Origin: Candidatus Xiphinematobacter sp. Idaho Grape
GTDB lineage: Bacteria > Verrucomicrobiota > Verrucomicrobiia > Chthoniobacterales > Xiphinematobacteraceae
DNA length: 64,000 nucleotides
Direction: 5' to 3'
NCBI RefSeq assembly: GCF_001318295.1
Contig: NZ_CP012665.1
Coordinates: 186,001 to 250,000 of the forward strand
The translations under genes were made by a program, and so were the position numbers. Positions 28,280 through 37,979 of the stretch are shown piece after piece. Below the pieces are notes generated by a model. It searched no databases, was not told where the DNA came from, and worked only from the letters and a program-made list of their open reading frames with translations. Within the stretch, counting starts at the first letter, position 1, and each line of letters begins with the position of its first letter.

Positions 28280-30523
28280 TTAAAGAAGTTGATAAGGATC
28301 TACGTCTACAGAAAGAGCCACATCTGATGGAATGGGTAATTTACCCAAAGCAATCCGTAGAGCATGTACAACTGCGGAAACTCCTTTAGTGCGAATTGCA
28401 AGGTGGAAGCGAAATTTTCCCCTCGCCCTTTGTAGGGGAGCTGGTACAGCGTCGCCTATCCTAACTGTAGGCGGCAGTATCGCGGCTAATTTATGAGCTA
28501 TTCTCTTGGCAATGGACTCAGCATGTTCTCGAATGCTGGAACGTAATGTGAGGAGAACGAGATGGGAAAATGGAGGGTGTCCGCAGTATCGTCTGAATTG
28601 TATTTCTTGCTCAAAAAAACCCTCGTAATTGCGGTGACAGGCGAATTGGATATAAGGACTAGAGGGGGTAAATGTTTGTACGAGGACCTCTCCCTGTGTT
28701 GCTCCTCGCCTAGCCCTGCTAGCTATCTGGGTGAGAAGCTGGAAAGTTCGTTCTCCCGCACGGAAGTCCGTTATATGAAGACTAAGATCGGCATTTACGA
28801 TGCCAATGAGAGTTACATTGGGGAAATGGAGGCCCTTAGTAAGTATCTGTGTGCCAATCAAGAGGTCAATCTGGCCAAGTTTAAGGAGCCCTAACACTTC
28901 CTCGTAAGCATTCTTACGCTTCATAGAATCGGCATCTACTCTAACAATACGAGCAGTAGGAAAGAGTTGTTTGGAAATTTCCTCGATCTTTTGTGTACCC
29001 ATTCCTGTATAACGAATGGAGAAATCTTCACAAGAGGGACACCTTAAAGGGGCTAAAGCTATGTAGCCACAAAGGTGACAGATTAGCCGAACCCCTATGT
29101 GATGATAAGTCATAGAGAGACTACAATCGGGGCACCGGCAGACGTGGCCGCAAATGGTACAAATCATTGCGGTAGAAAACCCCCGACGATTGAGAAAGAG
29201 AATGGTCTGCTCATGGCGATTCAGGCGTTCTTGAATGGCTGAGCATAGCGGTTCACTTAGAATAGACTGTAGCCTCCCTAAGCGTCTCAGTTGGCGGAGA
29301 TCTAAAATACGCATGGTAGGCAGAGAACGGTTTTCTACATGGTTCTTCAACCGAAGGAGACGGTACTTGCCTTTACGCGTATTGAGAAAGCTTTCTAGTG
29401 AAGGAGTGGCACTGCCCAACAGAATGGCACATTTCTCCCGGGTAGCTCTCAGAACGGCCATATCTCTTGCGTGATATTTAGGAGATTCCTCCTGTTTATA
29501 AGAACCTTCGTGTTCATCATCCACGATGATGAGACCAAGATCGTTTAGCGGGGAAAAGACAGCACTGCGCGCCCCAATCACCACTAGAGCCTGTTTGGAA
29601 TGGATTCTCTGCCATGCATCAACGCGGCTACCTCTAGAAAGGTGACTGTGTACCACTATTACTTGATCCTGAATAGAGGGGAGACGAGATCTAAGACATT
29701 CCGTTATTTGGGGAGTTAATGAAATTTCTGGTACAAGTATGATTGCAGTGCGACCGAGGCGCAGGGTTTCTTCAATTGCACCCAGATAAACCTCGGTTTT
29801 GCCACCTCCAGTTGCCTCATACAAAAGTATTGGCCTGGAGTTTTCAGGATCTCGAATGTATGTAACTACCTCTTGTAAGGCTATCTCTTGTTCTGCACTT
29901 AACGCAGATGTCCTGCTTTGTAAGTGCACCTTTCCACTGCAGGAATGTCGCCGGTGTGCTTGTGCCCTCTCAATACAAAGAAGACCACGCTGCTCCAAGC
30001 TGCGAGCCAGAGAACCAGCCCGCTTCAATTTTTTTTCTACGTCAGCAAGTGCTAGTTTCCCCTCCGGATCCTTTAAAAGACTGAGTAATAGTTGTGCTTG
30101 ACAAGGGGCCTTCTCCCTCAAGAGCGAGAGTTCGTCGGCGTCTATCTTGCGTGCTAGTTTGAAAATATAGCGTTCTTTGGAGGGCGCCTGCACCTTGCGC
30201 ATGATAGCCGGCAACATACATCGCAGCGCTGCCCCCAAGGGGCAATAGTAGTACTCAGCCATCCAATGCGCCAAGCTGATCAGTACAGGCTGAACTGAGA
30301 GGGTCTCACTTACTATTTCATAAATGGCACGCAATTTCCCCCCCAACTCATTTCCGACAGACTCAGAAACATCGATGACAACCCCTTGGGCAACACGTGT
30401 GCGAAGGGGGACAAGGACGCACATTCCTACCTTTACCTGATTTTGAAGCAGTTCCGGGACGAGGTAGCTTAGTATCTTTCCCGTAGACTGGCCCACTATA
30501 ACTTTGGCAACAACTATGGGCAT
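28280..30523 (-). CDS. priA: Primosomal replication helicase PriA
   Basis: Restarts collapsed replication forks: binds fork DNA and unwinds with ATP. The 747-residue protein starts with the DNA-binding domain MPIVVAKVIVGQSTGKILSY. The helicase core has Walker A YEATGGGKTEVYLGAIEE, the DEAH-like DDEHEGSYKQEESPKYHARD and ILLGSATPSLESF. The zinc-binding insertion has paired cysteines in CTICGHVCRCPDC and CHLCGYIALAPLRCPSC. The later GTQILTKGLHFPNVTLIG belongs to the second RecA lobe. All motifs are intact, so the gene looks functional. Confidence 0.97.
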   Translation of the reverse strand: MPIVVAKVIVGQSTGKILSYLVPELLQNQVKVGMCVLVPLRTRVAQGVVIDVSESVGNELGGKLRAIYEIVSETLSVQPVLISLAHWMAEYYYCPLGAALRCMLPAIMRKVQAPSKERYIFKLARKIDADELSLLREKAPCQAQLLLSLLKDPEGKLALADVEKKLKRAGSLARSLEQRGLLCIERAQAHRRHSCSGKVHLQSRTSALSAEQEIALQEVVTYIRDPENSRPILLYEATGGGKTEVYLGAIEETLRLGRTAIILVPEISLTPQITECLRSRLPSIQDQVIVVHSHLSRGSRVDAWQRIHSKQALVVIGARSAVFSPLNDLGLIIVDDEHEGSYKQEESPKYHARDMAVLRATREKCAILLGSATPSLESFLNTRKGKYRLLRLKNHVENRSLPTMRILDLRQLRRLGRLQSILSEPLCSAIQERLNRHEQTILFLNRRGFSTAMICTICGHVCRCPDCSLSMTYHHIGVRLICHLCGYIALAPLRCPSCEDFSIRYTGMGTQKIEEISKQLFPTARIVRVDADSMKRKNAYEEVLGLLKLGQIDLLIGTQILTKGLHFPNVTLIGIVNADLSLHITDFRAGERTFQLLTQIASRARRGATQGEVLVQTFTPSSPYIQFACHRNYEGFFEQEIQFRRYCGHPPFSHLVLLTLRSSIREHAESIAKRIAHKLAAILPPTVRIGDAVPAPLQRARGKFRFHLAIRTKGVSAVVHALRIALGKLPIPSDVALSVDVDPYQLL

Positions 30524-30628
30524 CCCAACTGGCTAACCCTGGTTAGCTATGCACGGAAAAGAGAAACGACACATAAGCCCTCTACGGATGTGGAACCCAG
30601 TCCGGCCTCTTCTAGAGCTAACTATCCC

Positions 30629-32413
30629 TCATTCGGTTAAGACATCCTTGTAGGTCATACCTGCAGGAATCATTGGGAGCACATGCTCTGTATACGGTAC
30701 CATGACATCCAATACATAAGCCTCCTTACTGTCCAGCAAGCGTTGGATGGCAGCACAAAGATCTCTTTTATGACAAACACGCTCCGCCTGTACCCCAAAT
30801 CCTTTACAAATTGTCACATAGTCGGGATAAATACGCTCGGGATCTCTGGGGTCACCAAGGAAAGTATGGGCGCGGTTGCTGCTGTGGAAGCGATCCTCCC
30901 ACTGGACTACCATACCAAGATGCTGGTTATTGAGGATGATAATTTTAGCGGCGATGCCTTCGATGTGGGCAGTAGCTAATTCCTGGATGTTCATCAGAAC
31001 TGACCCATCACCGTCGATGTCAATTACCTGTTTGTCCGGGCAGGCAATTTTGGCACCCATAGCAGCCGGATATCCAAATCCCATGGCACCGAGACCAGCT
31101 GAGGTCAGGAAGGTGCGTGGATGGGTAAATTGATAGTATTGAGCAGCCCACATCTGGTGTTGTCCCACTCCAGTAGTCAGGATGACCTCACCACAAGTTA
31201 GTTCATCAAGCAGACGGATGACGTACTGAGGCTGGATCAGATCGTCTGTATCCTTGAAAGCGAGCGGATGCTGCTTCTTCCATGCCCCAATCCGTTCGTA
31301 CCACTGTGTGAAGCGGTCGAATCCTTTAGTAATTCGGCTTCTTCCCATCTGAGACAAGAGGTGGTTTGTTCTGGACAGGGCATATTTTAAATCGCTAAGG
31401 ACAGCAACCTGTACTGTCCGATTTTTATTGATTTCAGAGCGGTCAATGTCAACGTGGACGATGGTGCCGTGCTTACAGAACTCTTCAAACTTGCCTGTAA
31501 CGCGGTCGTCGAAGCGCACCCCGATTGCCAGGAGGAGATCAGCCTCATTTACCGCATTGTTAGCATAAACCGTACCGTGCATACCAAGCCACTTGAGGGA
31601 AAGAGGATGGGTTTCTGGGAAGCAGCCAATGCCCATAAGAGTGGTCGCAACAGGGATCTGCGTACGCTCGACAAATTCAAACAATTCCTGACTAGCGTTG
31701 CTAGAAACCACTCCGCCTCCACAGTAGATCATGGGGCATTGGGCCTTCTCAATTAGTTGGATCACCCTGTAGAGAACCTGGTCCTCGATTTGCGTAATCG
31801 GGTTATACCCGCGAAGATGAATCTCTTCCGGATGCTTCGGAGAGACTCTTTGAGTCTGAATGTTTTTGGGGATATCGATTAGCACTGGCCCGGGGCGTCC
31901 GGATTGGGCAATATAGAAAGCCTCTTTCACCACTCTAGGAATGTCTTGGATGTCGCATAACAAATAGCTATGCTTCACCACTGGTAGTGTCATTCCAACG
32001 ATATCCGTTTCCTGAAAAGCGCCACGTCCAATCATTGATTGAGGGACTTGACCTGTGATAGCCACCAGTGGGATTGAATCCATGAATGCGTCAGCAATGC
32101 CAGTGACTAGATTTGTAGCTCCAGGACCAGAAGTAGCCATACAAACTCCCACGCGTCCACTTGCCCTAGCATATCCCTCCGCTGCAAATATGCCCCCCTG
32201 TTCATGACGTGGGAGGACTACGCGAATCTTTCGGGATTGGGTAAGCGCCTGGTGAATCACCATGGAAGCACCACCTGGGTAGGCGAAAATAACTTCCACT
32301 CCCTCCTTCTCTAAGCAGTCGACAAGTATTTCGGCTCCATTTGCCTCCCCATTGGGAGATGGGCTTTTGCATGCAGACTTGTTAGAGGCATCATGGGAAA
32401 CGCAGAAATTCAT
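30629..32413 (-). CDS. ilvB: Acetolactate synthase large subunit
   Basis: First common step of valine, leucine and isoleucine synthesis: joins two pyruvates (or pyruvate and 2-oxobutyrate) with ThDP. The 594-residue protein has FAYPGGASMVIHQAL, the ThDP glutamate in RHEQGGIFAAEGYARASG and GVGQHQMWAAQYY. The metal/ThDP motif is DGDGSVLMNIQELAT through IIILNNQHLGMVVQWEDRF. A 30-residue N-terminal extension precedes the family start. The regulatory small subunit ilvN, often next door, is not in the window. The gene suggests retained branched-chain amino acid synthesis in an otherwise reduced genome. Confidence 0.96.
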   Translation of the reverse strand: MNFCVSHDASNKSACKSPSPNGEANGAEILVDCLEKEGVEVIFAYPGGASMVIHQALTQSRKIRVVLPRHEQGGIFAAEGYARASGRVGVCMATSGPGATNLVTGIADAFMDSIPLVAITGQVPQSMIGRGAFQETDIVGMTLPVVKHSYLLCDIQDIPRVVKEAFYIAQSGRPGPVLIDIPKNIQTQRVSPKHPEEIHLRGYNPITQIEDQVLYRVIQLIEKAQCPMIYCGGGVVSSNASQELFEFVERTQIPVATTLMGIGCFPETHPLSLKWLGMHGTVYANNAVNEADLLLAIGVRFDDRVTGKFEEFCKHGTIVHVDIDRSEINKNRTVQVAVLSDLKYALSRTNHLLSQMGRSRITKGFDRFTQWYERIGAWKKQHPLAFKDTDDLIQPQYVIRLLDELTCGEVILTTGVGQHQMWAAQYYQFTHPRTFLTSAGLGAMGFGYPAAMGAKIACPDKQVIDIDGDGSVLMNIQELATAHIEGIAAKIIILNNQHLGMVVQWEDRFHSSNRAHTFLGDPRDPERIYPDYVTICKGFGVQAERVCHKRDLCAAIQRLLDSKEAYVLDVMVPYTEHVLPMIPAGMTYKDVLTE

Positions 32414-32541
32414 AACGGTCTTTATAAGGATTTCTCACCGAAACTAGAACAACACTGTCCACGGTGCTAGGCGACAGCATAATGTGCAAACATCAGTAAG
32501 GGCAAGAGCTAAAGGTCTCGGGGCTAATCTGGTTCTAGCAT

Positions 32542-32778
32542 TTATTTATTGCTATTGAGTCTAGATAAGAGGGGCTCATCTGCTAAAAATAGCACGCCAG
32601 AACCCGAAGCGTGGAGCTGTACAGAAGAAAGCCTGAACCCTAGTGACGCACGCTTTAAGTCTAGGGGGCTGACTAATTTTTCAATTTCCACGGCATCCAG
32701 GAACTCTACCAGCGGAATAATCGCTAGATACTTATCTCCACGAAGTAAACTTTTTTCAAAAAGGTTGACTATTCTAGC
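32542..32778 (-). pseudogene. Gene remnant beside tRNA-Gly
   Basis: A 78-codon open frame without a usable start, between a TAG at 32779-32781 and a TAA at 32542-32544. It reads convincingly as protein: NLFEKSLLRGDKYLAIIPLV, then EIEKLVSPLDLKRASLGFRL and HASGSGVLFLADEPLLSRL. The upstream part of the gene would lie where tRNA-Gly now is, so the 5' end is lost. A short GTG-initiated version (51 residues) cannot be excluded. The family is not recognised. Confidence 0.5.
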
Positions 32779-32808
32779 CTATTGGGCCATCCAATGGAGG
32801 CTTCTTGT

Positions 32809-32879
32809 GCGGGTATAGCTTAGTGGCAAAGTTCCAGCCTTCCAAGCTGGCCAGGAGGGTTCGATTCCCTCTACCCGCT
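32809..32879 (+). tRNA. tRNA-Gly (TCC)
   Basis: A 71-nt cloverleaf without encoded CCA. The acceptor stem is GCGGGTA/TACCCGC with discriminator T. The anticodon arm CCAGC-CTTCCAA-GCTGG gives TCC, and the T arm is GAGGGTTCGATTCCCTC. CCA must be added after transcription. Confidence 0.96.
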
Positions 32880-33200
32880 CTCCCTTATATACTGTATCTT
32901 GCACAGCACAACTAGGCCCATGGAACGATGAGGCGCCTGCAAGTATGTGCGGGAGTTTACAAGAGTAGCGTGTAAATCACTCATGCAGCAGCCGACAGGG
33001 TCCCCTTTCCCAGGGGCTATAAAAAGTCCTGGCTGTATCTATATATTTCCCGTCAGACGTTCTTGTAAGAAGACTCCAACGATATCGACCCTATACCAGT
33101 CTCTCAACGCAAAAAAGCAGTGGATTCTGGAATTTAATTTCCAGTCTCAAGTTCCATTCTCTACTTATGGCCGGCAGTCATTAGTGGCTTATTTCACGCG
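32880..33200. other. Spacer upstream of coaE
   Basis: About 320 bp without a recognised gene. A short stem, CCCC/GGGG around TTTCCCA near 33001, is the only structure noticed. It probably holds the promoter for coaE-rho. Confidence 0.35.
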
Positions 33201-33809
33201 ATGCGTACCGTACCTACTGTTGCCATTACTGGAGGAATCGCTTCAGGAAAAACCTCTTTCTGTCGGCATCTCTCTGTCTTTTTGGAGAATACCGAGTGGT
33301 TTGATGCGGATGCTTGTGTCTCAAGGTTGTTAGATGGATCAGAGGAAGTACGGGTGGAAACCGCAAAAGTACTTGGGAAGGGGGTATACGTGGGAGGAAA
33401 ATTGGACCGCGCGCAGGTACGTTCTCGCATTTTTTCTGACCCTCGTCGTCGGGTGCAATTGGAGCGTGTTCTACATCCTCGTGTGAGGAAAATATGGATG
33501 GCGCAGGCAGTCCGTTCTAAGGCAGTTGGACGTAAATTTGTAGCAGATGTTCCTCTGCTCTATGAAGCAGGTTGGGAAACGGCTTGTGACTTTATTGCAG
33601 TGATAGCCTGTTCCTCTGCTAAACAACTGCAACGCCTGACTTCACGAGGTGTTTGCGAGTCGCTTGCCCGCAAAATGATCGCTGTACAACTTCCAATGGA
33701 AGAAAAGATGCGCCGCGCACATGAGGTGGTATGGAACAATGGTCCGCTCCAACTGCTTACCGAGCAAGCCCGTATAACAGCTGACTACTTGAACGAGCAC
33801 TATGGATAA
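33201..33809 (+). CDS. coaE: Dephospho-CoA kinase
   Basis: Final step of coenzyme A synthesis: phosphorylates the 3'-hydroxyl of dephospho-CoA. The 202-residue P-loop kinase has AITGGIASGKTSFCRHLS, the FDADACVSRLL motif, the lid region around DPRRRVQLERVLHPRV and the VADVPLLYEAGWE strand. The last eight bases overlap the start of rho, so translation is probably coupled, an arrangement seen in several bacterial phyla. Confidence 0.95.
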   Translation: MRTVPTVAITGGIASGKTSFCRHLSVFLENTEWFDADACVSRLLDGSEEVRVETAKVLGKGVYVGGKLDRAQVRSRIFSDPRRRVQLERVLHPRVRKIWMAQAVRSKAVGRKFVADVPLLYEAGWETACDFIAVIACSSAKQLQRLTSRGVCESLARKMIAVQLPMEEKMRRAHEVVWNNGPLQLLTEQARITADYLNEHYG

Positions 33810-35118
33810 AGCAAAGCTTCCCCCGGGATACGGGTCTTCATGCTCACCTCACTGGAAACAAGAAGTCTTTTCGCTAGATTTTCTGCAGAAAAAGTCCCTC
33901 CGGGAATTAGTAGATTTAGCAAAAAAGAAAAACATTCGCATGCGGCCAGAAGTATCCAGACACTATCTGGTTTTGGATCTCGCCCGTTCCGCCCTTACTG
34001 TTCAAGAAGTGTCAGGGGGAGGGATGTTAGAAATGAGTGGAAACCACGGTGTTTTGCGGTCATCGTTTTTTAACTTTAAACCTAGCGTAGAAGACATCCA
34101 AATTCCTGCTCCAATTATTCGGCAATTTTCACTCAAGCCCGGCTTGGAAATTCGCGGTAGCGTTTGTATGGCGATGGAAAGAGGATGTGGTTTCATCCTT
34201 AAAACTGTGCATACTATCGAGGGGGTTAAAGCTGCCAATTGGATGGCTGCAAAGGACTTTGAGAAGTTAACCCCTATTTTCCCACAACGGCGTCTCATTC
34301 TAGAGAACAGAGTGTATCCCTCCATCTCTGTCCGCGCTATGGATATTGTTGCCCCACTGGGGATGGGGCAGCGTGGGTTGATCGTTGCCCCACCAAGAGC
34401 AGGGAAAACCATGCTTATGAGAGACATTGCACGAGCAATTATTGCCAACCACTACGATGTCCACCTCATTCTCCTTCTTGTTGACGAGCGACCAGAGGAA
34501 GTTACCGACCTAAGAAGAGATGTTCAGGCTGAAGTCATCAGTTCCACTTTTGACGAACCGATTACTCGCCATATTCAGGTTTGTGAACTGGTTGCTGAGA
34601 GAGCCAAGCGGCTTGTGGAACTAGGCAAGAACGTAGTGATTCTCCTAGACAGCATTACACGGATGGCTCGCGGATACAACAATCTGCGACCAAAGAAAGA
34701 CCGCACAATGAGTGGCGGCGTCGCTTCTCAAGCTCTCACCCGACCCAGAAAGTTTTTTAGTGCTGCAAGAAATATCGAAGAAGGAGGAAGCCTAACCATT
34801 CTTGCTACAGCCCTTGTCGACACCCAAAGCCGCATGGATGACCTCATTTTCGAGGAATTTAAGGGCACCGGGAATATGGAAGTACACTTAGATCGTACTA
34901 TTGCCGAACAGCGCATCTTTCCCGCTCTCCATATTGTTAAGTCAGGTACTCGCAGGGAGGAGCTACTATATCATCCAGATGAGTATCAACGTGTGCTTCT
35001 CCTTAGGAGGCAGCTCTCTAGCCTACCTGCAATGGAAGCCATGGAAATTCTTGCTGCTAATCTCGAGACCACACGTACAAATGCCGAATTATTACTAGTC
35101 GGGCTGCGCGGAATTTAG
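33802..35118 (+). CDS. rho: Transcription termination factor Rho
   Basis: Hexameric RNA helicase that ends transcription. The 438-residue protein has the N-terminal helical part [20 protein letters not shown] and the cold-shock-like RNA-binding domain ([18 protein letters not shown]). The Walker A loop is [19 protein letters not shown], the Walker B is [17 protein letters not shown], and the late [20 protein letters not shown] is the usual Rho ending region. It starts inside the end of coaE. It shows no insertions, so it should be a standard Rho. Confidence 0.97.
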   Translation: MDKAKLPPGYGSSCSPHWKQEVFSLDFLQKKSLRELVDLAKKKNIRMRPEVSRHYLVLDLARSALTVQEVSGGGMLEMSGNHGVLRSSFFNFKPSVEDIQIPAPIIRQFSLKPGLEIRGSVCMAMERGCGFILKTVHTIEGVKAANWMAAKDFEKLTPIFPQRRLILENRVYPSISVRAMDIVAPLGMGQRGLIVAPPRAGKTMLMRDIARAIIANHYDVHLILLLVDERPEEVTDLRRDVQAEVISSTFDEPITRHIQVCELVAERAKRLVELGKNVVILLDSITRMARGYNNLRPKKDRTMSGGVASQALTRPRKFFSAARNIEEGGSLTILATALVDTQSRMDDLIFEEFKGTGNMEVHLDRTIAEQRIFPALHIVKSGTRREELLYHPDEYQRVLLLRRQLSSLPAMEAMEILAANLETTRTNAELLLVGLRGI

Positions 35119-35173
35119 GAGTCCGCGCGAGAGATTCATTCCCCTCTTCTCCCAACTCCCCCGAAAATTAAGA

Positions 35174-35983
35174 TCAATTATCCCTCCGGGGTGAGGGATT
35201 CCTTTCATTGCCAGGAGCAGATGGTAGATGCTTTAAACAGTATTCCCGACCGTTAGAAGAAGAAACTCGGAAGTCCATATCTGGAGCAGAAATTTCTGTC
35301 GCGCCACAAGTGTAACAATAGTGCAGGGTTTCCTCTAAGTGCGAGTACGGAAAAAGTCGTACTCGGCGTTTGTAAGTCTTTCTCCCGTAAAGAGCTTCTT
35401 GCAGAACGGCGGGAACAAAGAAAACAAGGTAGTTTCCAAAAGAAAGGATCATAGCTATTTTACCTAAGATAGAAGAGAGACAGAAAGGGTAGGCGAGAAT
35501 AGCAATGCTAATCCATGCCAGCCACTTGACTTTGCAAGGTAGAAAAAAGAAATAGACTGGATACTCTGGATCTAGAGTGGCAAATGCAAACAAGATTGAA
35601 AGATTGAGGTACCAATTGAACATGCTTCCACCATTCCCGGTTAAAAATGCAGCAGATACACCGCCTAACACGCCTAACCAAAAAAACATGTTTGTACGCA
35701 ATGTACCCCAGCTGGATTCCAAAAAGTCTCCCAGAAACCAGAGCCACAGGATGGAAAACAGGATCCAAAGATAGCTCGTAGTTTGTGGGATAAACGTCCA
35801 AGAGACAATCCTCCACAGCTGGCCGCGCAGAACAGCAGAAGGATCTAAAGCTAGGTATTCCAAATATCCTGGTACTAGCTTAGCAAGGATAAACACTAGA
35901 AATTGGGCCGCCGATACATGTCGCAGTAATCTTGGGATAGCGATCCAACTTATTTTTTCCTCAATTTTATCTTTCCAATTCAC
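35174..35983 (-). CDS. Rhomboid-like membrane protein with a cysteine-rich tail
   Basis: A 269-residue protein with about six helices in the first 200 residues. The layout resembles rhomboid proteins: LRGQLWRIVSWTFIPQ, like the usual L-x-x-GQ-W-R-h, and then FLGDFLESSWG. The catalytic GxSG serine is not seen at the expected place (GNGGSMFNWYLNLSILFAFA), nor is a clear catalytic histidine, so it is probably an inactive rhomboid or Derlin-like protein. The C-terminal tail has CYTCGATE and EYCLKHLPS, which could bind a metal or form a disulphide. It is convergent with rho and stands alone. Confidence 0.7.
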   Translation of the reverse strand: MNWKDKIEEKISWIAIPRLLRHVSAAQFLVFILAKLVPGYLEYLALDPSAVLRGQLWRIVSWTFIPQTTSYLWILFSILWLWFLGDFLESSWGTLRTNMFFWLGVLGGVSAAFLTGNGGSMFNWYLNLSILFAFATLDPEYPVYFFFLPCKVKWLAWISIAILAYPFCLSSILGKIAMILSFGNYLVFFVPAVLQEALYGRKTYKRRVRLFPYSHLEETLHYCYTCGATEISAPDMDFRVSSSNGREYCLKHLPSAPGNERNPSPRRDN

Positions 35984-36063
35984 GTAGGTTCTGCTAGCGA
36001 GACGGCTGCGCTCGGCTGTATATGACGAGTATACCCCCTCCCATTTTATCTAAGTAACTTGAG

Positions 36064-36435
36064 GTGTCCACCTCCTTGACAATTCTTCCATATCCCCTCT
36101 TGATTTTCGACGGTGACTGTCGCTTTTGCCAGCGGCAGGTGTTGCGTTGGCGTAGAGTTACTGGTGACAGAGTTTTCTATATACCTTATCAGTCCATCAT
36201 CGTAGATCGGGAATATTTGGGGGTTTCTAGACAAGAATTTGAGAGTTCGATTCAGCTCCTGGAGAGCAAGAGAAAGCACCGTAGACAGGGAGCGGATGCT
36301 GTACTCCATGCGCTCGCTTGTGGGGATAGAATATGGAGAGGCTTCGCTACTCTCTATGATCGATGCCCGGCTTTTGCCTCAGCAAGCGAGCTCCTTTATC
36401 GTGTAGTTGCGCGTGCTAGGGGGGTCTTGCTGTAG
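36064..36435 (+). CDS. DCC-family (DUF393) thiol-disulphide oxidoreductase-like protein
   Basis: A 123-residue protein whose start region LLIFDGDCRFCQRQVLRWRR carries the DxDCxxC signature of the DCC/DUF393 family, a thioredoxin-fold group of unknown substrate. The later ADAVLHALACGDRIWRG and FASASELLYRVVAR match the rest of the domain. Translation probably starts at the GTG at 36064. The stop codon lies in the first copy of a short tandem duplication. Redox activity at the C-x2-C pair is a family expectation, not shown here. Confidence 0.87.
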   Translation: MSTSLTILPYPLLIFDGDCRFCQRQVLRWRRVTGDRVFYIPYQSIIVDREYLGVSRQEFESSIQLLESKRKHRRQGADAVLHALACGDRIWRGFATLYDRCPAFASASELLYRVVARARGVLL

Positions 36436-36481
36436 GAAACCCCCCTTACTTCTTGCTTTGTAGGTACAACCCCCCCTTACT
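36425..36481 (+). repeat. Diverged tandem duplication at the end of the DCC gene
   Basis: Two neighbouring units, 36425-36450 (TCTTGCTGTAGG through ACCCCCCTTACT) and 36451-36481 (TCTTGCTTTGTAGG through ACCCCCCCTTACT), differ by small insertions. The first unit contains the DCC gene's stop codon. Beyond it, 36482-36749 shows no gene. Confidence 0.65.
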
Positions 36482-36749
36482 GTGTGACCTTCCTATGGCT
36501 TGTAGAGCTTCGCAAAGGACAAAAAGGATGGTAGAGCCAAAACTCCCTAGTGGCTCTCGCGTTTGTTAGTTCAAACATAGTTTTTAGATTCTTTGTGTCT
36601 ATCGCAGGTTGAAGGTTGGCAGCAAGGTTAAGGAAAACCGGTCAGATAATGTCCTCGCAGTCTGCGCCTACGGATTCCCTCCCTACGTGGGCCCCACTCA
36701 AGGAGTGGGAACCAGACGGCGATTCTACCCAGAAACTCACAGAAGAAAC

Positions 36750-36824
36750 TACACTCGTCGGGATTTGAACCCGAAGCCTTCGGCTCCGGAGGCCGATGCT
36801 CTGTCCAATTTGAGCTACGAGTGC
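36750..36824 (-). tRNA. tRNA-Arg (CCG)
   Basis: A 75-nt cloverleaf on the minus strand. The acceptor stem is GCACTCG/CGAGTGT with a terminal G-U pair and discriminator A. The anticodon arm TCGGC-CTCCGGA-GCCGA gives CCG, and the T arm is TCGGGTTCAAATCCCGA. CCA is not encoded. Confidence 0.94.
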
Positions 36825-36875
36825 ATGCGAGGCTGCAACTCTGCTGGGTTAGGTACAATAAATTAAAGAGTCAAG

Positions 36876-37979
36876 TCACAGAGAAGAGAACACTGCCATT
36901 TTTAGTAGCAGTTTAGCGATTTTGCGAGAGGCTGAGGGGTAGCTCACCTTAACTATGTTTTTCTTCCAAAATTTCCATAGGATCGCGTCTTCAGAAAATG
37001 CTCTGACTACCGCATTGCCTATATTAGTAACAGATCCTGCAGCGAGAATTCCAATTTTAGCTTCCTCAATCAGTTGAATGTTACCTTCTTCTTGTCCTGG
37101 AACAAAATGACTCACGACCATCGGGCACTGAGCAGCTATGGCTTCCTGAGTTATTGCACCCCCCGCTTTACCAATGAAAAGATGGTGGGAAGCAAGTAAC
37201 TGTGGTACTTGTTTTGTCCAGCTGAAAGTCCTTAGTCTTTCTGAATTAAGTCTAGCTCGGATGGTTTCTGCCACATGGGGGTGTTTACCCGAGAGAATTG
37301 TCAGGTAAATATCTGGCAACGCTAGGAGTAGCCTTGCAACACGAAGAGAGTGTGTCACTCGGGTTGATGGCAAAAAGAGGATTTTCCATGGAGGAGGCGT
37401 TGACTGTGGCAGGGGCACAATATTTTCAAAATCCAAACTAACGGGGAACCCAAGCACGTGTATCCTCCTGATCGCCACGCCATGCGATGAAAGAACCCTA
37501 GCCGTGGAAGCATCAGCGACGACAAAAGCGTCAGACGGATAACGATACCACACTGAGTTAATCATTGTTGAGTCTGTCACAACTGTAACAAATGGTACTT
37601 GAGCGGCTTCGGAGTGCTTACGCACTCCCCTAATAAGGAAGCTATAAAGAGGGTATGTGGAGATGATAATATCCGGGCCGAGTTTCTCTATCTGTCTATT
37701 GAGCTCACGCTTAACAAGCCCCAAAAAAGGAAGTGTGGCTTCTACGGTTCCCTCTCGGTCAAAAGCAAGAAATGCTACTTTCCACAAGAAAGTAAACTGA
37801 TTGATAGCTAGAGAATAACAGCGTTGTATCCAGTGATTAAGATGAGGGAGGGCAATGCCAAAAAGGTCCATAACATGGACCTCAGCATATGGAGACTCAC
37901 TCAGAATGGCATCACGAACATTCCTAGCAGCTGTATTATGACCCTCTCCATGGCTAGCGGAAAGAATGAGGAATTTCAC
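36876..37979 (-). CDS. Monogalactosyldiacylglycerol-synthase-like glycosyltransferase
   Basis: A GT28-family enzyme that would transfer a sugar from a nucleotide donor to diacylglycerol or a similar lipid. The GTG at 37979 gives the typical family start VKFLILSASHGEGHNTAARN. The acceptor domain follows with RELNRQIEKLGPDIIISTYP and TVVTDSTMINSVW. The donor domain has WKILFLPSTRV, then HHLFIGKAGGAITQEAIAAQ, the usual nucleotide-sugar site. A longer form from the ATG at 38084 adds 35 unlike residues. The sugar and lipid are unknown; a glycolipid membrane component is inferred. Confidence 0.85.
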   Translation of the reverse strand: MKFLILSASHGEGHNTAARNVRDAILSESPYAEVHVMDLFGIALPHLNHWIQRCYSLAINQFTFLWKVAFLAFDREGTVEATLPFLGLVKRELNRQIEKLGPDIIISTYPLYSFLIRGVRKHSEAAQVPFVTVVTDSTMINSVWYRYPSDAFVVADASTARVLSSHGVAIRRIHVLGFPVSLDFENIVPLPQSTPPPWKILFLPSTRVTHSLRVARLLLALPDIYLTILSGKHPHVAETIRARLNSERLRTFSWTKQVPQLLASHHLFIGKAGGAITQEAIAAQCPMVVSHFVPGQEEGNIQLIEEAKIGILAAGSVTNIGNAVVRAFSEDAILWKFWKKNIVKVSYPSASRKIAKLLLKMAVFSSL

